Below, piece after piece: positions 55,490 through 64,000 of a stretch of 64,000 bases of DNA. Under the pieces are notes generated by a model. The model had not been told where the DNA came from. It did not search any database and saw only the letters and a list, made by a program, of their open reading frames with translations. Source of the DNA: Planctomycetota bacterium (GTDB taxonomy: Bacteria; Planctomycetota; UBA1135); assembly GCA_004295085.1 (NCBI GenBank), contig SHNF01000013.1:1-64000 (forward strand), read 5' to 3'. Position 1 is the first letter of the stretch. Every line of letters starts with the position of its first letter. The translations under genes were made by a program, and so were the position numbers.

Positions 55490-56986
55490 ATGCTCGTTTC
55501 CCTGCTCCCGCTCCTTTCCTGCGCCCTCCCCCAGGACTTCAACGGCGACGCATACCAGGACCTCGCCGTGGGAGTTCCCTACGAGGACATCGACGACGTC
55601 CTGTTCGACACCGGCGCCGTCACCGTGGTCTACGGGGGGCCCGGGCAGCCGGCGTTCCCCGGGGTCCAGCACTGGACTCAGGACACGGCCGGGGTGCTGG
55701 GCGACGCCGCGCGCACCGACGACTTCGGCTTCGCGCTCAGCTATGGCGACTACAACGGCGACGGCTACGACGACCTCGCGGTCGGCATCCCGTCGGACGA
55801 ACTGCCGGGCCTGGTCGGCGCCGGCAGCATCCAGGTCCTGTACGGAAGCCCGGGCGGTCTCGCCGCGGCGGGCAGCCAGCTGTGGACGCAGGACGCGCCG
55901 GGATTGGGCAGCGCGGCCGAGAGCTACGACGCTTTCGGCGGTGTGCTCGCCTCCGGCGACTTCAACGGCGACGGCCGCGCCGACCTCGCGATCGGACTGC
56001 CCTACGAGGACGAAGGCAGCCTCTACGACGCCGGGGCGGTGCAGGTGCTCTACGGTGGCCCTGGTGGACTCAGCGCCGCCGCCAGCCAGTACTGGACGCA
56101 GGACTCGCCCGGGATCCCCGGCCATGCGGAAACGCCGGACCGCTTCGGCTGGGCGCTCGGCGCTGGCGACTTCAATCGAGATGGCTTCCTCGACCTCGCG
56201 ATCGGCGTGCGCTACGAAGGGGTCGGGAGTGCGCTGGCCGCCGGCGCCGTGCACGTTCTGTACGGTGGAGCGAGCGGGCTGGCGGCCGCCGGCAACCAGT
56301 TGTGGCACCAGGAGAGCCCGGGCGTGCCCGGTGACGCCGCCGAGTACGAGTATTTCGGCTCCGCGCTGGCCGCCGGCGACTTCAACGGCGACGGCGCGGC
56401 GGATCTCGCCGTCGGCGCGACTGCCGACCGGGTTGGCATCCACGCTGCAGGTGGCGTGAGCGTGCTTCATGGCGGCGTGGCCGGCCTGAGCGCGCTCGGA
56501 AGCCAGCTCTGGAACCAGGACAGTCCCGGCCTGCGCGACCTCGCCGAAGGTGCGGACGGCTTCGGCGGCGCGCTGGCCGCCGGCGACTTCGACGGCAATG
56601 GCTGGGAGGACCTGGCGATCGGCGCCCCCGGCGAAGGCCTGGGGGTGCGCTTCTCGGTCGGCGCCGTGACGGTCCTGTTCGGCCGGAGCTCCGGACTCGA
56701 CGCCGCGGGCAGCCGGTTCCTGCACCAGAATCTGCCGCGCGTTCCCGACAGCGGTGACAACCACGATTCTTTCGGCCATGCGCTCGCCGCCCTGGACCTC
56801 GACGGCGACGGCCTGGACGACCTCGCCGTGGGAGCGCCCGGGGAGAAGCTCACGCACGTGCAGCAGGGAACGGTGACCTTGATCTTCGGCGGCGCCCGGC
56901 CCTTCCGGCGGCTGTCCCAGGCCACGCCCGGCATCCCCGGCGACCCGGACTCCGGAAACTCCTTCGGGTTCAGCTTTCCGCGCTGA
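55490..56986 (+). CDS. secreted FG-GAP repeat protein
   Basis: Exported protein of 498 residues. A short signal peptide (MLVSLLPLLSCALPQ) is followed at once by FG-GAP repeats, about eight, each with DFNGDGxxDLAVGxP and a linking VLYGGxGGLxAAGSQLWxQDSPG segment. The repeat form with the WTQDSPG link is different from the FG-GAP genes further left, and it lacks their C-terminal beta domain. It is followed four bases later by the Tat-type gene, a probable operon. Surface role is inference. Confidence 0.9.
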   Translation: MLVSLLPLLSCALPQDFNGDAYQDLAVGVPYEDIDDVLFDTGAVTVVYGGPGQPAFPGVQHWTQDTAGVLGDAARTDDFGFALSYGDYNGDGYDDLAVGIPSDELPGLVGAGSIQVLYGSPGGLAAAGSQLWTQDAPGLGSAAESYDAFGGVLASGDFNGDGRADLAIGLPYEDEGSLYDAGAVQVLYGGPGGLSAAASQYWTQDSPGIPGHAETPDRFGWALGAGDFNRDGFLDLAIGVRYEGVGSALAAGAVHVLYGGASGLAAAGNQLWHQESPGVPGDAAEYEYFGSALAAGDFNGDGAADLAVGATADRVGIHAAGGVSVLHGGVAGLSALGSQLWNQDSPGLRDLAEGADGFGGALAAGDFDGNGWEDLAIGAPGEGLGVRFSVGAVTVLFGRSSGLDAAGSRFLHQNLPRVPDSGDNHDSFGHALAALDLDGDGLDDLAVGAPGEKLTHVQQGTVTLIFGGARPFRRLSQATPGIPGDPDSGNSFGFSFPR

Positions 56987-56990
56987 GTCC

Positions 56991-58403
56991 ATGCGCGCGT
57001 TCGACCGCCGCAAGCTCCTGAAGGGACTCGGTGCCGGCGCCGCGGCGGTGCTGTTGCGGCCCCGCGGCCTGCGCGCCGCCGCGCGCGGCGTTCCGCGCGC
57101 CGAGGACCTGGCGGCGCTCGCGGAACGCCTGCGCAAGGCCGCGCGCGCGCAGGCGCTCGAGGTCGCCACGGACGCGATCCGCCAGGGCGCGGACTACCGC
57201 ACGCTCCTGGGTGCGGTGTTCCTGGCCGGCGTGCACGACGTGCGCCCGCGCCACGTCGGCGGCAAGCTGCACTGCGTGATGGTGGTCGAGTCCATGTTCG
57301 AGCTGGCGGAAGGCGCACCGGCCGAGGACGCCTGGCTGCTTGCCCTCTGGAACCTCGACGACTGCAAGCGCTCGCAGGCGCTGGACGAGAGGGAGGACGG
57401 CGACTGGGTGCTGCCGCCGGCGCCCGAGGTCTCGTTCGCGAGCGCGGAAGCCGCGCGCGCCGAGCTGATCGCCGCCATGGAGGCCTGGGACGACGAGCGC
57501 GCCGACCGGGCCCTCGTCGGCCTGCTGCCGCACAGCGACCTGCATTCCGCCTATGCGCTGCTGTGGCCGTATGCGGCGCGCAGCTTCGTCAACATCGGCC
57601 ACAAGATCATCTACGCGGCCCAGGTCGAGCGCGTGCTGCGCCGCATCGGCTGGCACTACGCCGACGAGCCGTTGCGCTCGCTCGTCTACGCTCTCCTGTA
57701 CCAGCCCGGCGGCCGCGAGACCCGCGTGTGGGAACAGAGCGGCGAGCGCGCGGCGAAGCTGCCGGAAGGCTGGCTCCAGGGCCAGGAGGCGCCGCAGCGG
57801 AGCCTGGAGCTGCTGCGCGCGCTACGCGATTCCGACGCCGCGCACGCGCAGGACGCCGTCGTTGCCGCGTTCGCGGACGGACTCGGGCCCCGGACCGTCT
57901 GGGACGGCCTGCGCCTGCGTGCCTCGGAGCTGTTCCTGCAGCGCGCCCGCTCCCAGCCGGCACACAGCGCCCAGGCCCTGCTGCCGGTGCACGCCGTCAC
58001 GACCACCGAGGCCTTCGGCCACGCCTTCGCCACGACCGCGAGCGAAGCCACCAGGCGCCTGCTGATCCTCCAGGCCGCCGGCTGGCTGGCGGACCTGCGC
58101 GACGCGCTGGCGCAGCGCAGCTGCCTCCAGTCGGAGCTGCCGCGCCTCGACGCTCTGGAGCTGTCGGAGGACGCGCACGCCGGTGGTGGGCTGGCGCCGC
58201 TGCGCAGCGGTCTCTCGCGCCTCGGCGAGGAGCATCACCAGCACAAATACGCAGCGGCGATGGCGATCGAGCGCCGGCGCGTGCACCCGCAGTGGGCTGC
58301 GCACATCCAGGCGCCGGCCCTGCCGTATCTGCCGACCGGAGCCGGCGACAGCGAGCTGGCGGCGCGCTGCCGCGCCGCGCTGCGCAAGGCCGGCGTGGCC
58401 TGA
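56991..58403 (+). CDS. predicted Tat-exported protein of unknown function
   Basis: Protein of 470 residues. The N-terminus RRKLLKGLGAGAAAVLL is a twin-arginine-like signal, suggesting a folded cofactor-containing protein. Conserved-looking His motifs: FVNIGHKIIYAAQ (about 197), EAFGHAFATTASEA, and EEHHQHKYAAAMA. These loosely recall questin-oxidase-like proteins (Baeyer-Villiger-type), but I am not confident. It lies four bases after the FG-GAP gene. Otherwise unrecognised. Confidence 0.6.
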   Translation: MRAFDRRKLLKGLGAGAAAVLLRPRGLRAAARGVPRAEDLAALAERLRKAARAQALEVATDAIRQGADYRTLLGAVFLAGVHDVRPRHVGGKLHCVMVVESMFELAEGAPAEDAWLLALWNLDDCKRSQALDEREDGDWVLPPAPEVSFASAEAARAELIAAMEAWDDERADRALVGLLPHSDLHSAYALLWPYAARSFVNIGHKIIYAAQVERVLRRIGWHYADEPLRSLVYALLYQPGGRETRVWEQSGERAAKLPEGWLQGQEAPQRSLELLRALRDSDAAHAQDAVVAAFADGLGPRTVWDGLRLRASELFLQRARSQPAHSAQALLPVHAVTTTEAFGHAFATTASEATRRLLILQAAGWLADLRDALAQRSCLQSELPRLDALELSEDAHAGGGLAPLRSGLSRLGEEHHQHKYAAAMAIERRRVHPQWAAHIQAPALPYLPTGAGDSELAARCRAALRKAGVA

Positions 58404-58445
58404 CCCCGGCACGTTCACGCGCGGCGGAAGGTACGCTGGACGCCG

Positions 58446-59648
58446 ATGCCTTGCGTCACGATGTCCCGTCCATGCCGGCGCCGCGCCCGTGCGCGCGGCG
58501 CCACGGCGGAAGGCGCTCTGCTCGCCGCGTGCGCGCTGCTGGAGCCCGGCGGAACGGAGTGCACGCGGGCGCCGGCGCAGGAGCCCGCGCCGGAAGCGGC
58601 GCCGGCGGAGACGGCGCGCGCGGACCAGCTCCGCCTGTTCGAGGCCCCGGCGAGCGTCGTCTTCCCTGGCAGCGGACGCGACTCCAGGCTGCACTTCCTG
58701 CCGTGGCTGGACGGAAGCGCCGCCGTCCTCATCTCCAGCCGGTCCAGCCTGTACATGCTCGATCCGGCGTTCCGCCTCGAGGAAGTGTTCCGCATGCCCG
58801 AGGAAGACCTGAGGATCCTGGACTTCGCCGTGCTGCCCGCCGGCGACGAGGGCCGGCAGGTGCTGTTCCTGTGCGAGCAGGACGAGGGCGACGGCTGCGC
58901 CTTGCTGGCCTTCGACGCCGCGGGACGGGAACGCTGGCGCCGGGACCTTGCGCAGCTTGCCGGGGCCGTGCTCGCGCTGGTGCACGGCGCCGACGGCGCG
59001 TCCGGCGTCGCCGTCGGCGGTGACGACCTCAGGATCTTCGACCCACAGGGCCAGCTGACGGCCGTGAAGAGCCTGGCGGGCCGGTTGTCGGCCATGCGCA
59101 CGCATCCTTCGGCTCCGGGGACGCTGTTGGCCATCGGCACGAGCAGCCAGTTGATCGAGCTGCAGTCCGAGCGGGCACCCGAGGTGCTGGTGGTCGAGGA
59201 TGGAGATCCGGACCAGGCCGACTGGCGCGTGGCGTACCCGAGCGACGCGGCCCTGTATCGCGACGAGGGCGGGATGCTGCAGGCCTTCCTCGGCGGACTC
59301 TCGCGCACCTCCGAGCCGTGCGTCAGCACGGCCTGGCTCAATCCACGCTGGGGCTGGTCGGCACGCTGCTCGAGCAACGTGACCAGCGTCGCCGTGCTGG
59401 AAGGCCCCGAGGGCGTCGAGGCGTTCTTCGCGGGCACGGAAGACAACTGGTTTCGCGCCTTCGACCGCCGCGGGCAATGCGTGTGGGAGTGGAGCCTGGA
59501 GGAGATCGCGGACGCCGGCCGATGGGGAAGAGGATGGCGCAATTCCGGCGTGGCCTGCCTGGGAGCCGGGCGCCTGCCGGACGGGCGGCTGGCCTTCATC
59601 GGCCGCGGCGCGCGCCAGCTGCTGGTGTTCCGCCTGCGCTCCCGCTGA
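58446..59648 (+). CDS. predicted lipoprotein with beta-propeller-like repeats
   Basis: Protein of 400 residues. An Arg-rich start and GALLAACALLEP give a lipobox (LAAC). Beta-rich repeats follow with hydrophobic blades (GVAVGGDDLRIFDPQGQL, LLAIGTSSQLIELQSE, AFFAGTEDNWFRAFDRRGQCVWEW), like PQQ or WD-type propellers. No catalytic motif. TACGCT ends eight bases before the ATG, hinting at leaderless transcription. It overlaps the convergent thrB gene by 53 bases at the 3-prime end. Function unknown. Confidence 0.65.
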   Translation: MPCVTMSRPCRRRARARGATAEGALLAACALLEPGGTECTRAPAQEPAPEAAPAETARADQLRLFEAPASVVFPGSGRDSRLHFLPWLDGSAAVLISSRSSLYMLDPAFRLEEVFRMPEEDLRILDFAVLPAGDEGRQVLFLCEQDEGDGCALLAFDAAGRERWRRDLAQLAGAVLALVHGADGASGVAVGGDDLRIFDPQGQLTAVKSLAGRLSAMRTHPSAPGTLLAIGTSSQLIELQSERAPEVLVVEDGDPDQADWRVAYPSDAALYRDEGGMLQAFLGGLSRTSEPCVSTAWLNPRWGWSARCSSNVTSVAVLEGPEGVEAFFAGTEDNWFRAFDRRGQCVWEWSLEEIADAGRWGRGWRNSGVACLGAGRLPDGRLAFIGRGARQLLVFRLRSR

Positions 59649-60558
59649 GGGGCTTGCCGGGGCGGGCGGCGAGCACGCCGCCGTCCCCGCCCCAGACGCG
59701 CTGCACGCGCGGCCACAGCCGCGCCTCGAGCCGGGGAAGGTCGCGAGAGCGGGTGAGGACGAGCAGCGCGGAGCCGGCGCCGCTGACGGTGGCGCCGAGC
59801 GCCCCGGCCCGCGTGGCGTCGTCCAGGAGCTGCGCCGCGCCTGGAAGGAGGCCGAGGCGCGCGGCGACGTGCAGGTCGTCCTGCAGGCCGGCGCGGATCC
59901 TGTCGCGGTCGAGGGTGCGAAGGCCTTCGAGCAGGATCGGGCCGCGCCGCGCCTGCGCCGCGGCGCGCTGGAACGGAACGGTGGCGGGAAGAGCCTTGCG
60001 TGCTCGCTCCGTGGAGAGCGGGTAGGGCGGGATCACGAGCAGGAAGCGCAGGTCGCGATGCAAGGGGACGGGCTGATGGATCCAGCGGCCGTCCGTTCCC
60101 GGCGCGGACCAGTGGGCGCCGCCGAGGAAGGCGGCCACCGCGTTCTCGGGATGGCCTTCGAGGCGGATGGCTGCGTCGAGCAGCGCCTGGCGCGAGAGTC
60201 GGTTGCCGGTGAGGCGGTTGCCCAGCAGCAGGCCGGCGGCGATCGCGGCGCCGCTCGCGCCGAGCCCGCGGCCCGGCGGAAACGGCGCGTCCACGATGAT
60301 GTCGCCGGCGGGCAGGCGCGCGCGCGCGAGCGCGGCGGCACGGCGCAGGCCGCGCAGGAGCGGGTCGCCGCGCGCCGGGAGGCTCGATTCGGCGAGCGCG
60401 CCGCGGCGCTGCAGGCGGGTGCGTGCGGCCGGCGTCCAGGTGACGCTCAGGCGCAGGTCCAGGGCGATGCCGAGGGCGTCGAAGCCCGGCCCGACGTTGC
60501 TGGTGGACGCGGGGACGAGGAGGCGGAGCGTGCGCAGGCGGCGCCGGGCGCGCCTCAT
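59596..60558 (-). CDS. thrB: homoserine kinase
   Basis: GHMP-family enzyme of 320 residues that phosphorylates homoserine in threonine synthesis. Landmarks: VPASTSNVGPGFDALGIAL (15-33), PPGRGLGASGAAIAAGLLLGN (the ATP loop, about 94-114), EGHPENAVAAFLGG and the C-terminal GATVSGAGSALLVL. The start at 60558 (MRRARRRLRTL) is preferred to 60618 because of domain length. The last 18 residues are low complexity. Divergent from fusA; no thrA or thrC nearby. Confidence 0.9.
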   Translation of the reverse strand: MRRARRRLRTLRLLVPASTSNVGPGFDALGIALDLRLSVTWTPAARTRLQRRGALAESSLPARGDPLLRGLRRAAALARARLPAGDIIVDAPFPPGRGLGASGAAIAAGLLLGNRLTGNRLSRQALLDAAIRLEGHPENAVAAFLGGAHWSAPGTDGRWIHQPVPLHRDLRFLLVIPPYPLSTERARKALPATVPFQRAAAQARRGPILLEGLRTLDRDRIRAGLQDDLHVAARLGLLPGAAQLLDDATRAGALGATVSGAGSALLVLTRSRDLPRLEARLWPRVQRVWGGDGGVLAARPGKPLSGSAGGTPAAGARRGR

Positions 60559-60586
60559 GGGGCTGGTCTTGCCGCGCCGCGGCGCG

Positions 60587-60592
60587 TACAAT
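60587..60592 (+). promoter_or_regulatory. -10 element TACAAT upstream of fusA
   Basis: TACAAT stands in the gap between thrB and fusA, giving a leader of about 45 bases for fusA. No good -35 hexamer was found at 15-19 bases, so only the -10 is proposed. Confidence 0.4.
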
Positions 60593-60644
60593 TTGGGACT
60601 TTCCATCCCGGTCCACAACCGAAAAGACGCCCACGAACCGCGCC

Positions 60645-62789
60645 ATGAGTCCGGAAACCGCCACCAGCGCCGCCAAGCCGGCCCCGCAGACGCCTCTCAG
60701 CCCGGAGGAGCGGGAGCGCCTGCTCAAGATCCGCAACATCGGCATCATGGCGCACATCGACGCCGGAAAGACCACGGTGTCGGAGCGGATCCTGTACGTC
60801 ACGGGCCGTGTGCACGAGGTCGGGGAGGTCCACGACGGCGAAGCCACGATGGACTACCTGGAGGACGAGCGCAAGCGCGGCATCACGATCACGTCGGCGG
60901 CCACGCGCGTGTTCTGGAAGGGCGCGCAGCTCAACCTGATCGACACTCCCGGGCACGTGGACTTCACCGTGGAGGTGGAGCGCTCGCTGCGGGTGCTGGA
61001 CGGGGCCGTGGCCGTGTTCGACGGCGTCGCCGGGGTGGAGGCCCAGTCGGAGACCGTGTGGCGCCAGGCCGACCGCTACGGCGTGCCGCGCATCTGCTTC
61101 ATCAACAAGCTCGACCGCATCGGCGCCGACTTCGACGCCGCCTTCGAGTCCATCATCAACCGGCTGGGCGCCAACGCGGTGCGCATGCAGGTGCCGCTGG
61201 GCCGCGAGAAGGAGTTCTACGGGCTGGTGGACCTGGTGGCGCGCAAGGCCTACCGCTTCACCGAGAGCCAGGGCGAGCGCGCGATGGAGGAGATCCCGAT
61301 CCCGGAGGACGTGCGCAGCCTGGTGGAGAAGCGCCGGGCGCAGATGGTGGAGAAGCTCGTCGAGGTGGAGGACGAGCTGGTGGAGAAGTTCCTGGACGGC
61401 AAGGAGATCAGCGAGGAGGAGATCCGGCGCGCCGGGCGCAAGGCCACGGTCATGGGACACGCCGTGCTTGTGTTCACCGGCGCCGCGCTGCAGGACAAGG
61501 GCGTGCCGCTGCTCCTGGACGCGATCGTGGACTACCTGCCCAACCCGATCGAAAAGGGCGCGGTGGTCGGCAAGGATCCCAGGGACGCGAGCGTGGAGAT
61601 CGTGCGCGGGCCCAACAACGCCGAGCCCTTCGCGGGACTGGCGTTCAAGACCATCGCCGACCCCAACGGCGACCTCACCTTCGTGCGCGTTTACTCCGGC
61701 GTGCTCCGGCGCGGCGACCAGATGCTGAACCCGCGCGTGCGCCGCAAGGAGCGCTGCGGCCGCCTGATGTACATGCACGCCAACAAGCGCGAGCCGGTGG
61801 AGGAGGTCAAGGCCGGCGAGATCTGCGCGGTGGTGGGGCTGAAGGACACCATCACGGGCGACACCTTGTGCGACCCGGAGCGCGCCGTCGTGCTGGAGAG
61901 CATGACCTTCCCCGAGCCGGTGGTCAGCATGTCGCTGGAGCCGAAGTCCCTGAAGGACCGCGACAAGCTCAGCGAGACCCTGGCGCACCTGTGCAAGGAG
62001 GATCCGACCTTCCGGGCCAAGGTGGACGAGCAGACCGAGCAGATGATCGTGTCCGGGATGGGCGAGCTGCACCTGGACATCGTGCTCACCCGGATCCGGC
62101 GCGACTACGGCATCCCGATCAGCGTCGGCGCGCCCAAGGTGGCGTACAAGCAGACGCTCACGCGCCCGGTGGAGGTGGAGGGCAAGCACGTCAAGCAGTC
62201 CGGCGGCCACGGCCAGTACGCGGTGGTGAACGTGCGCTTCCAGCCGCTGGAGCAGGCGGAAGACGCGCTGGCGTTCGTGGACGAGGTCAAGGGCGGCGCC
62301 ATCCCGCGCCAGTACATCCCGGCGGTGGAGAAGGGCCTGCGCGCCGCGGCCGAGTCCGGCGGCCGGCTGGGCTGGCCGTTCGTGAACGTGCAGGCCGCGC
62401 TGTACTACGGCAAGTTCCACGAGGTGGACAGCTCCGAGCTGGCGTTCCACGTGGCCGGCGAGCTGGCGTTCAACCTGGCCACGCAGGGCAACGTGACCAT
62501 CCTGGAGCCGATCATGCGGCTGTCCGTGCAGGTCCCGGAGGAGTTCCTGGGCGACGTGATCGGCGACCTGAACAGCCGCCGGGTGCAAGTGGACGAGATC
62601 GCCATCACCGGGCACCTGCGCGAGATCCGCGGCAAGGTGCCCATCGCCGAGATGTTCAACTACGCCGGCGCGCTGCGCGGCATGACCCAGGGCCGCGGCA
62701 CATTCTCCATGGAGCCCTGCGACTACCAGCCGCTGCCGGCGCACCTGGCCGAGAAACTGCTGGCGGAAGAGCTCGGCAAGAAGAAGTGA
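60645..62789 (+). CDS. fusA: translation elongation factor G
   Basis: GTPase of 714 residues that drives ribosome translocation. G motifs: AHIDAGKTT (G1), RGITITSAAT (switch I), DTPGHVDFT (G3), NKLD (G4). Domain IV has the QSGGHGQYAVV loop; domain V ends FSMEPCDYQPLP. About 28 residues precede the G domain. It stands alone, away from the str operon genes (rpsL, rpsG, tuf are not in the window), so it may be an extra or relocated copy; this cannot be decided here. Confidence 0.95.
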   Translation: MSPETATSAAKPAPQTPLSPEERERLLKIRNIGIMAHIDAGKTTVSERILYVTGRVHEVGEVHDGEATMDYLEDERKRGITITSAATRVFWKGAQLNLIDTPGHVDFTVEVERSLRVLDGAVAVFDGVAGVEAQSETVWRQADRYGVPRICFINKLDRIGADFDAAFESIINRLGANAVRMQVPLGREKEFYGLVDLVARKAYRFTESQGERAMEEIPIPEDVRSLVEKRRAQMVEKLVEVEDELVEKFLDGKEISEEEIRRAGRKATVMGHAVLVFTGAALQDKGVPLLLDAIVDYLPNPIEKGAVVGKDPRDASVEIVRGPNNAEPFAGLAFKTIADPNGDLTFVRVYSGVLRRGDQMLNPRVRRKERCGRLMYMHANKREPVEEVKAGEICAVVGLKDTITGDTLCDPERAVVLESMTFPEPVVSMSLEPKSLKDRDKLSETLAHLCKEDPTFRAKVDEQTEQMIVSGMGELHLDIVLTRIRRDYGIPISVGAPKVAYKQTLTRPVEVEGKHVKQSGGHGQYAVVNVRFQPLEQAEDALAFVDEVKGGAIPRQYIPAVEKGLRAAAESGGRLGWPFVNVQAALYYGKFHEVDSSELAFHVAGELAFNLATQGNVTILEPIMRLSVQVPEEFLGDVIGDLNSRRVQVDEIAITGHLREIRGKVPIAEMFNYAGALRGMTQGRGTFSMEPCDYQPLPAHLAEKLLAEELGKKK

Positions 62790-62851
62790 GCGCCGCGGCG
62801 GCGGGCCGGGGCGCCGGCGCCCCGGCCGGCCCGCGCTAGAATCGTTCCGCC

Positions 62852-64000
62852 ATGACCGTAGCTGCGCCCAGTCGCGACGACCAGCGGATCGCGCGCGCCC
62901 TGGGCCTGAAGCTGCCCGTGTACCGCTACCTGCGCGCAGCCCTCGCCCGCGGCGAGGACCCGGTGTGGCTGCGCACGGCCGACCCGGAGCTGGCCGGCAT
63001 GTTCCCCAATGCCTTCGGCTTCGAGCTGCTGCTGGAGCGCTTCGACGCCGAGGAGGCGGTGGAGCGCCGCCGCGCCAACCTGCTGCGCCTGCTGGACGAG
63101 CGCGGCCTCGGCGAGATCGAGGGCGCGGTGGCCGACGCCGCCGACGAAGGCGAGCTGGAGGACCTGGCCCTGGCGCTGGAGCCGGCGCCGGCGCCGGAGA
63201 GCGCGCAGAAGCCCGAGAAGCCCGAGCACGCCGCCTTCCTGGAGCGCCTGCGCGGCGACGCCGGGGTGGCGCGCGAGCTGCGGCGCCTGTTCCGCGAGAA
63301 GGCCACGGTGCGCGTGGAGGTGGCGGAAGGCAAGGAGAACGAGGCCAGAGCCTTCAAGCCCAACGCCGGCCAGGCCGAGCCGCTGCTGGGGCTGAACCCG
63401 GCGCGCTACCTGGCCCTGCGCCGCGGCGAGCACGAGCACGTGCTGCGCATGCGCTTCGAGCTGCCGGCCGCCGAGCTGCGGGCCGTGTTCGACCGCTCGG
63501 TGCAGGGTTATCCGCCGCAGGAGCGCGACAGCTACTGGAAGCTGTTCCAGACCTTCGTGGACGAGGAGCGCCTGCCGCGCGTCGTGGCCGAGGCGCGCGC
63601 GCGCCTCAAGCGCCAGGCTGAGAACTTCGCCTTGCAGCAGGCCTGGCAGAACCTGGAGCACGCGCTGGACCGCGGCCGCCACGACGGCACCGTGCTCGGG
63701 CTCGCAGTGGTGCGGCCGGGCAAGCTCATGCTGGCGCTGATGGACGCCGAGGGCGTGCTGGTGCGCACCAGCTCGCTCCCGGCCAAGGCCGAGGACCTGG
63801 GCGAGCGCCTGCTCGTCTTCCTGGGCGAGCACCGGCCCACGCTGGTGGCGGCGCAGGCGGACTCGCCGACACGCGCCGGCTCCGAGGTGATCGTGAACAA
63901 GCTGCGCGCGGGCGGCGGCGAGGTGCGGGTGGCGCTGGTGCCCACTGCGGTGGTGAAGACCTTGCTGCGGGAAGTGGCGCGGCGCCCGGGCGAGACGCAC
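62852..64000 (+). CDS. Tex-like RNA-binding protein, N-terminal part, cut by window end
   Basis: The first 383 codons of a protein that continues beyond the window. A divergent helical N-terminus with an acidic linker is followed by LGLNPARYLALRRGEHEHVLRMRFELP, a recognisable Tex piece, and a YqgF/RuvC-like domain (GLAVVRPGKLMLALMDAEGVLVRTSSL...LVAAQADSPTRAGSEVIVNKL). Tex proteins act in transcription and RNA decay. TAGAAT ends nine bases before the ATG. The helix-hairpin-helix and S1 domains, expected further on, lie outside the window. Confidence 0.7.
   Translation, partial: MTVAAPSRDDQRIARALGLKLPVYRYLRAALARGEDPVWLRTADPELAGMFPNAFGFELLLERFDAEEAVERRRANLLRLLDERGLGEIEGAVADAADEGELEDLALALEPAPAPESAQKPEKPEHAAFLERLRGDAGVARELRRLFREKATVRVEVAEGKENEARAFKPNAGQAEPLLGLNPARYLALRRGEHEHVLRMRFELPAAELRAVFDRSVQGYPPQERDSYWKLFQTFVDEERLPRVVAEARARLKRQAENFALQQAWQNLEHALDRGRHDGTVLGLAVVRPGKLMLALMDAEGVLVRTSSLPAKAEDLGERLLVFLGEHRPTLVAAQADSPTRAGSEVIVNKLRAGGGEVRVALVPTAVVKTLLREVARRPGETH

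Overview
The window is high-GC, gene-dense DNA from a Gram-negative bacterium. It is most consistent with a planctomycete of the large-genome, FG-GAP-rich type. This is inference from several signs: three secreted FG-GAP repeat proteins, an ECF sigma factor fused to a membrane segment and carboxypeptidase-regulatory-like beta domains, a DUF1844 gene, many secreted proteases, GTG and TTG starts, and lipopolysaccharide genes (kdsB and a Kdo/Rio-type kinase), which imply an outer membrane. No insertion sequence, integrase, phage gene or CRISPR array was seen. No gap between genes exceeds 300 bases.

Layout. 1-5.0 kb: an FG-GAP protein framed by two copies of a terminator-like hairpin, an unknown secreted protein, and a 19-cysteine secreted repeat protein. 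5.1-9.0 kb: an atypical pyruvate kinase, a lipoprotein with a zincin motif, and a PAP2 phosphatase. 9.1-14.7 kb: a minus-strand pair, namely a membrane-anchored beta-domain protein followed by the transmembrane sigma-factor fusion. 14.9-19.1 kb: two paralogous GNAT-like acyltransferases flanking an inverted FG-GAP gene. 19.1-28.4 kb: a SirB1/transglutaminase-like protein, a subtilisin and a matrixin converging tail to tail and sharing a C-terminal domain, a spermidine-synthase-like membrane protein, and a seven-repeat lipoprotein. 28.5-33.7 kb: the glycine cleavage operon gcvT-gcvH-gcvPA-gcvPB with a LipM/LplA-like gene. It starts behind a single-aptamer glycine riboswitch and ends at a strong terminator. 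33.8-40.8 kb: rpmB, a 37-residue histone-like peptide, an HU/IHF-like gene, metG, an acyl-CoA dehydrogenase, a KefB/YbaL-type antiporter, a dienelactone hydrolase and a small membrane protein. 40.8-46.2 kb: a tightly packed six-gene minus-strand operon (lipoprotein, kdsB, pyrG, DUF1844, M61-like peptidase, small lipoprotein). 46.3-51.9 kb: a methyltransferase, a kinase, a LysM protein, anmK, and a secreted TPR/HEAT protein with a receiver-like insert. 51.9-64 kb: tRNA-Thr, tRNA-Pro, elbB, a lipase-like hydrolase, a degenerate PTS enzyme I, another FG-GAP gene, a Tat-exported protein, a propeller-like lipoprotein, thrB, fusA and the start of a Tex-like gene.

How the parts fit. The best-supported regulatory unit is the glycine operon: glycine binding to the leader RNA would control the decarboxylase, aminomethyltransferase and lipoyl carrier proteins together with an enzyme able to lipoylate GcvH. 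CTP synthase next to KdsB couples CTP supply to CMP-Kdo formation, and the nearby kinase may act on Kdo or lipid A core. The least conventional items are the transmembrane sigma factor, the Cys-Ser ladder protein, the C-terminal domain shared by two unrelated protease types, the receiver-like domain in an exported protein, the degenerate enzyme I, and the frequent placement of -10-like hexamers 6-9 nt before start codons, which suggests leaderless mRNAs. All functional names come from motif reading by eye; no database search was possible.
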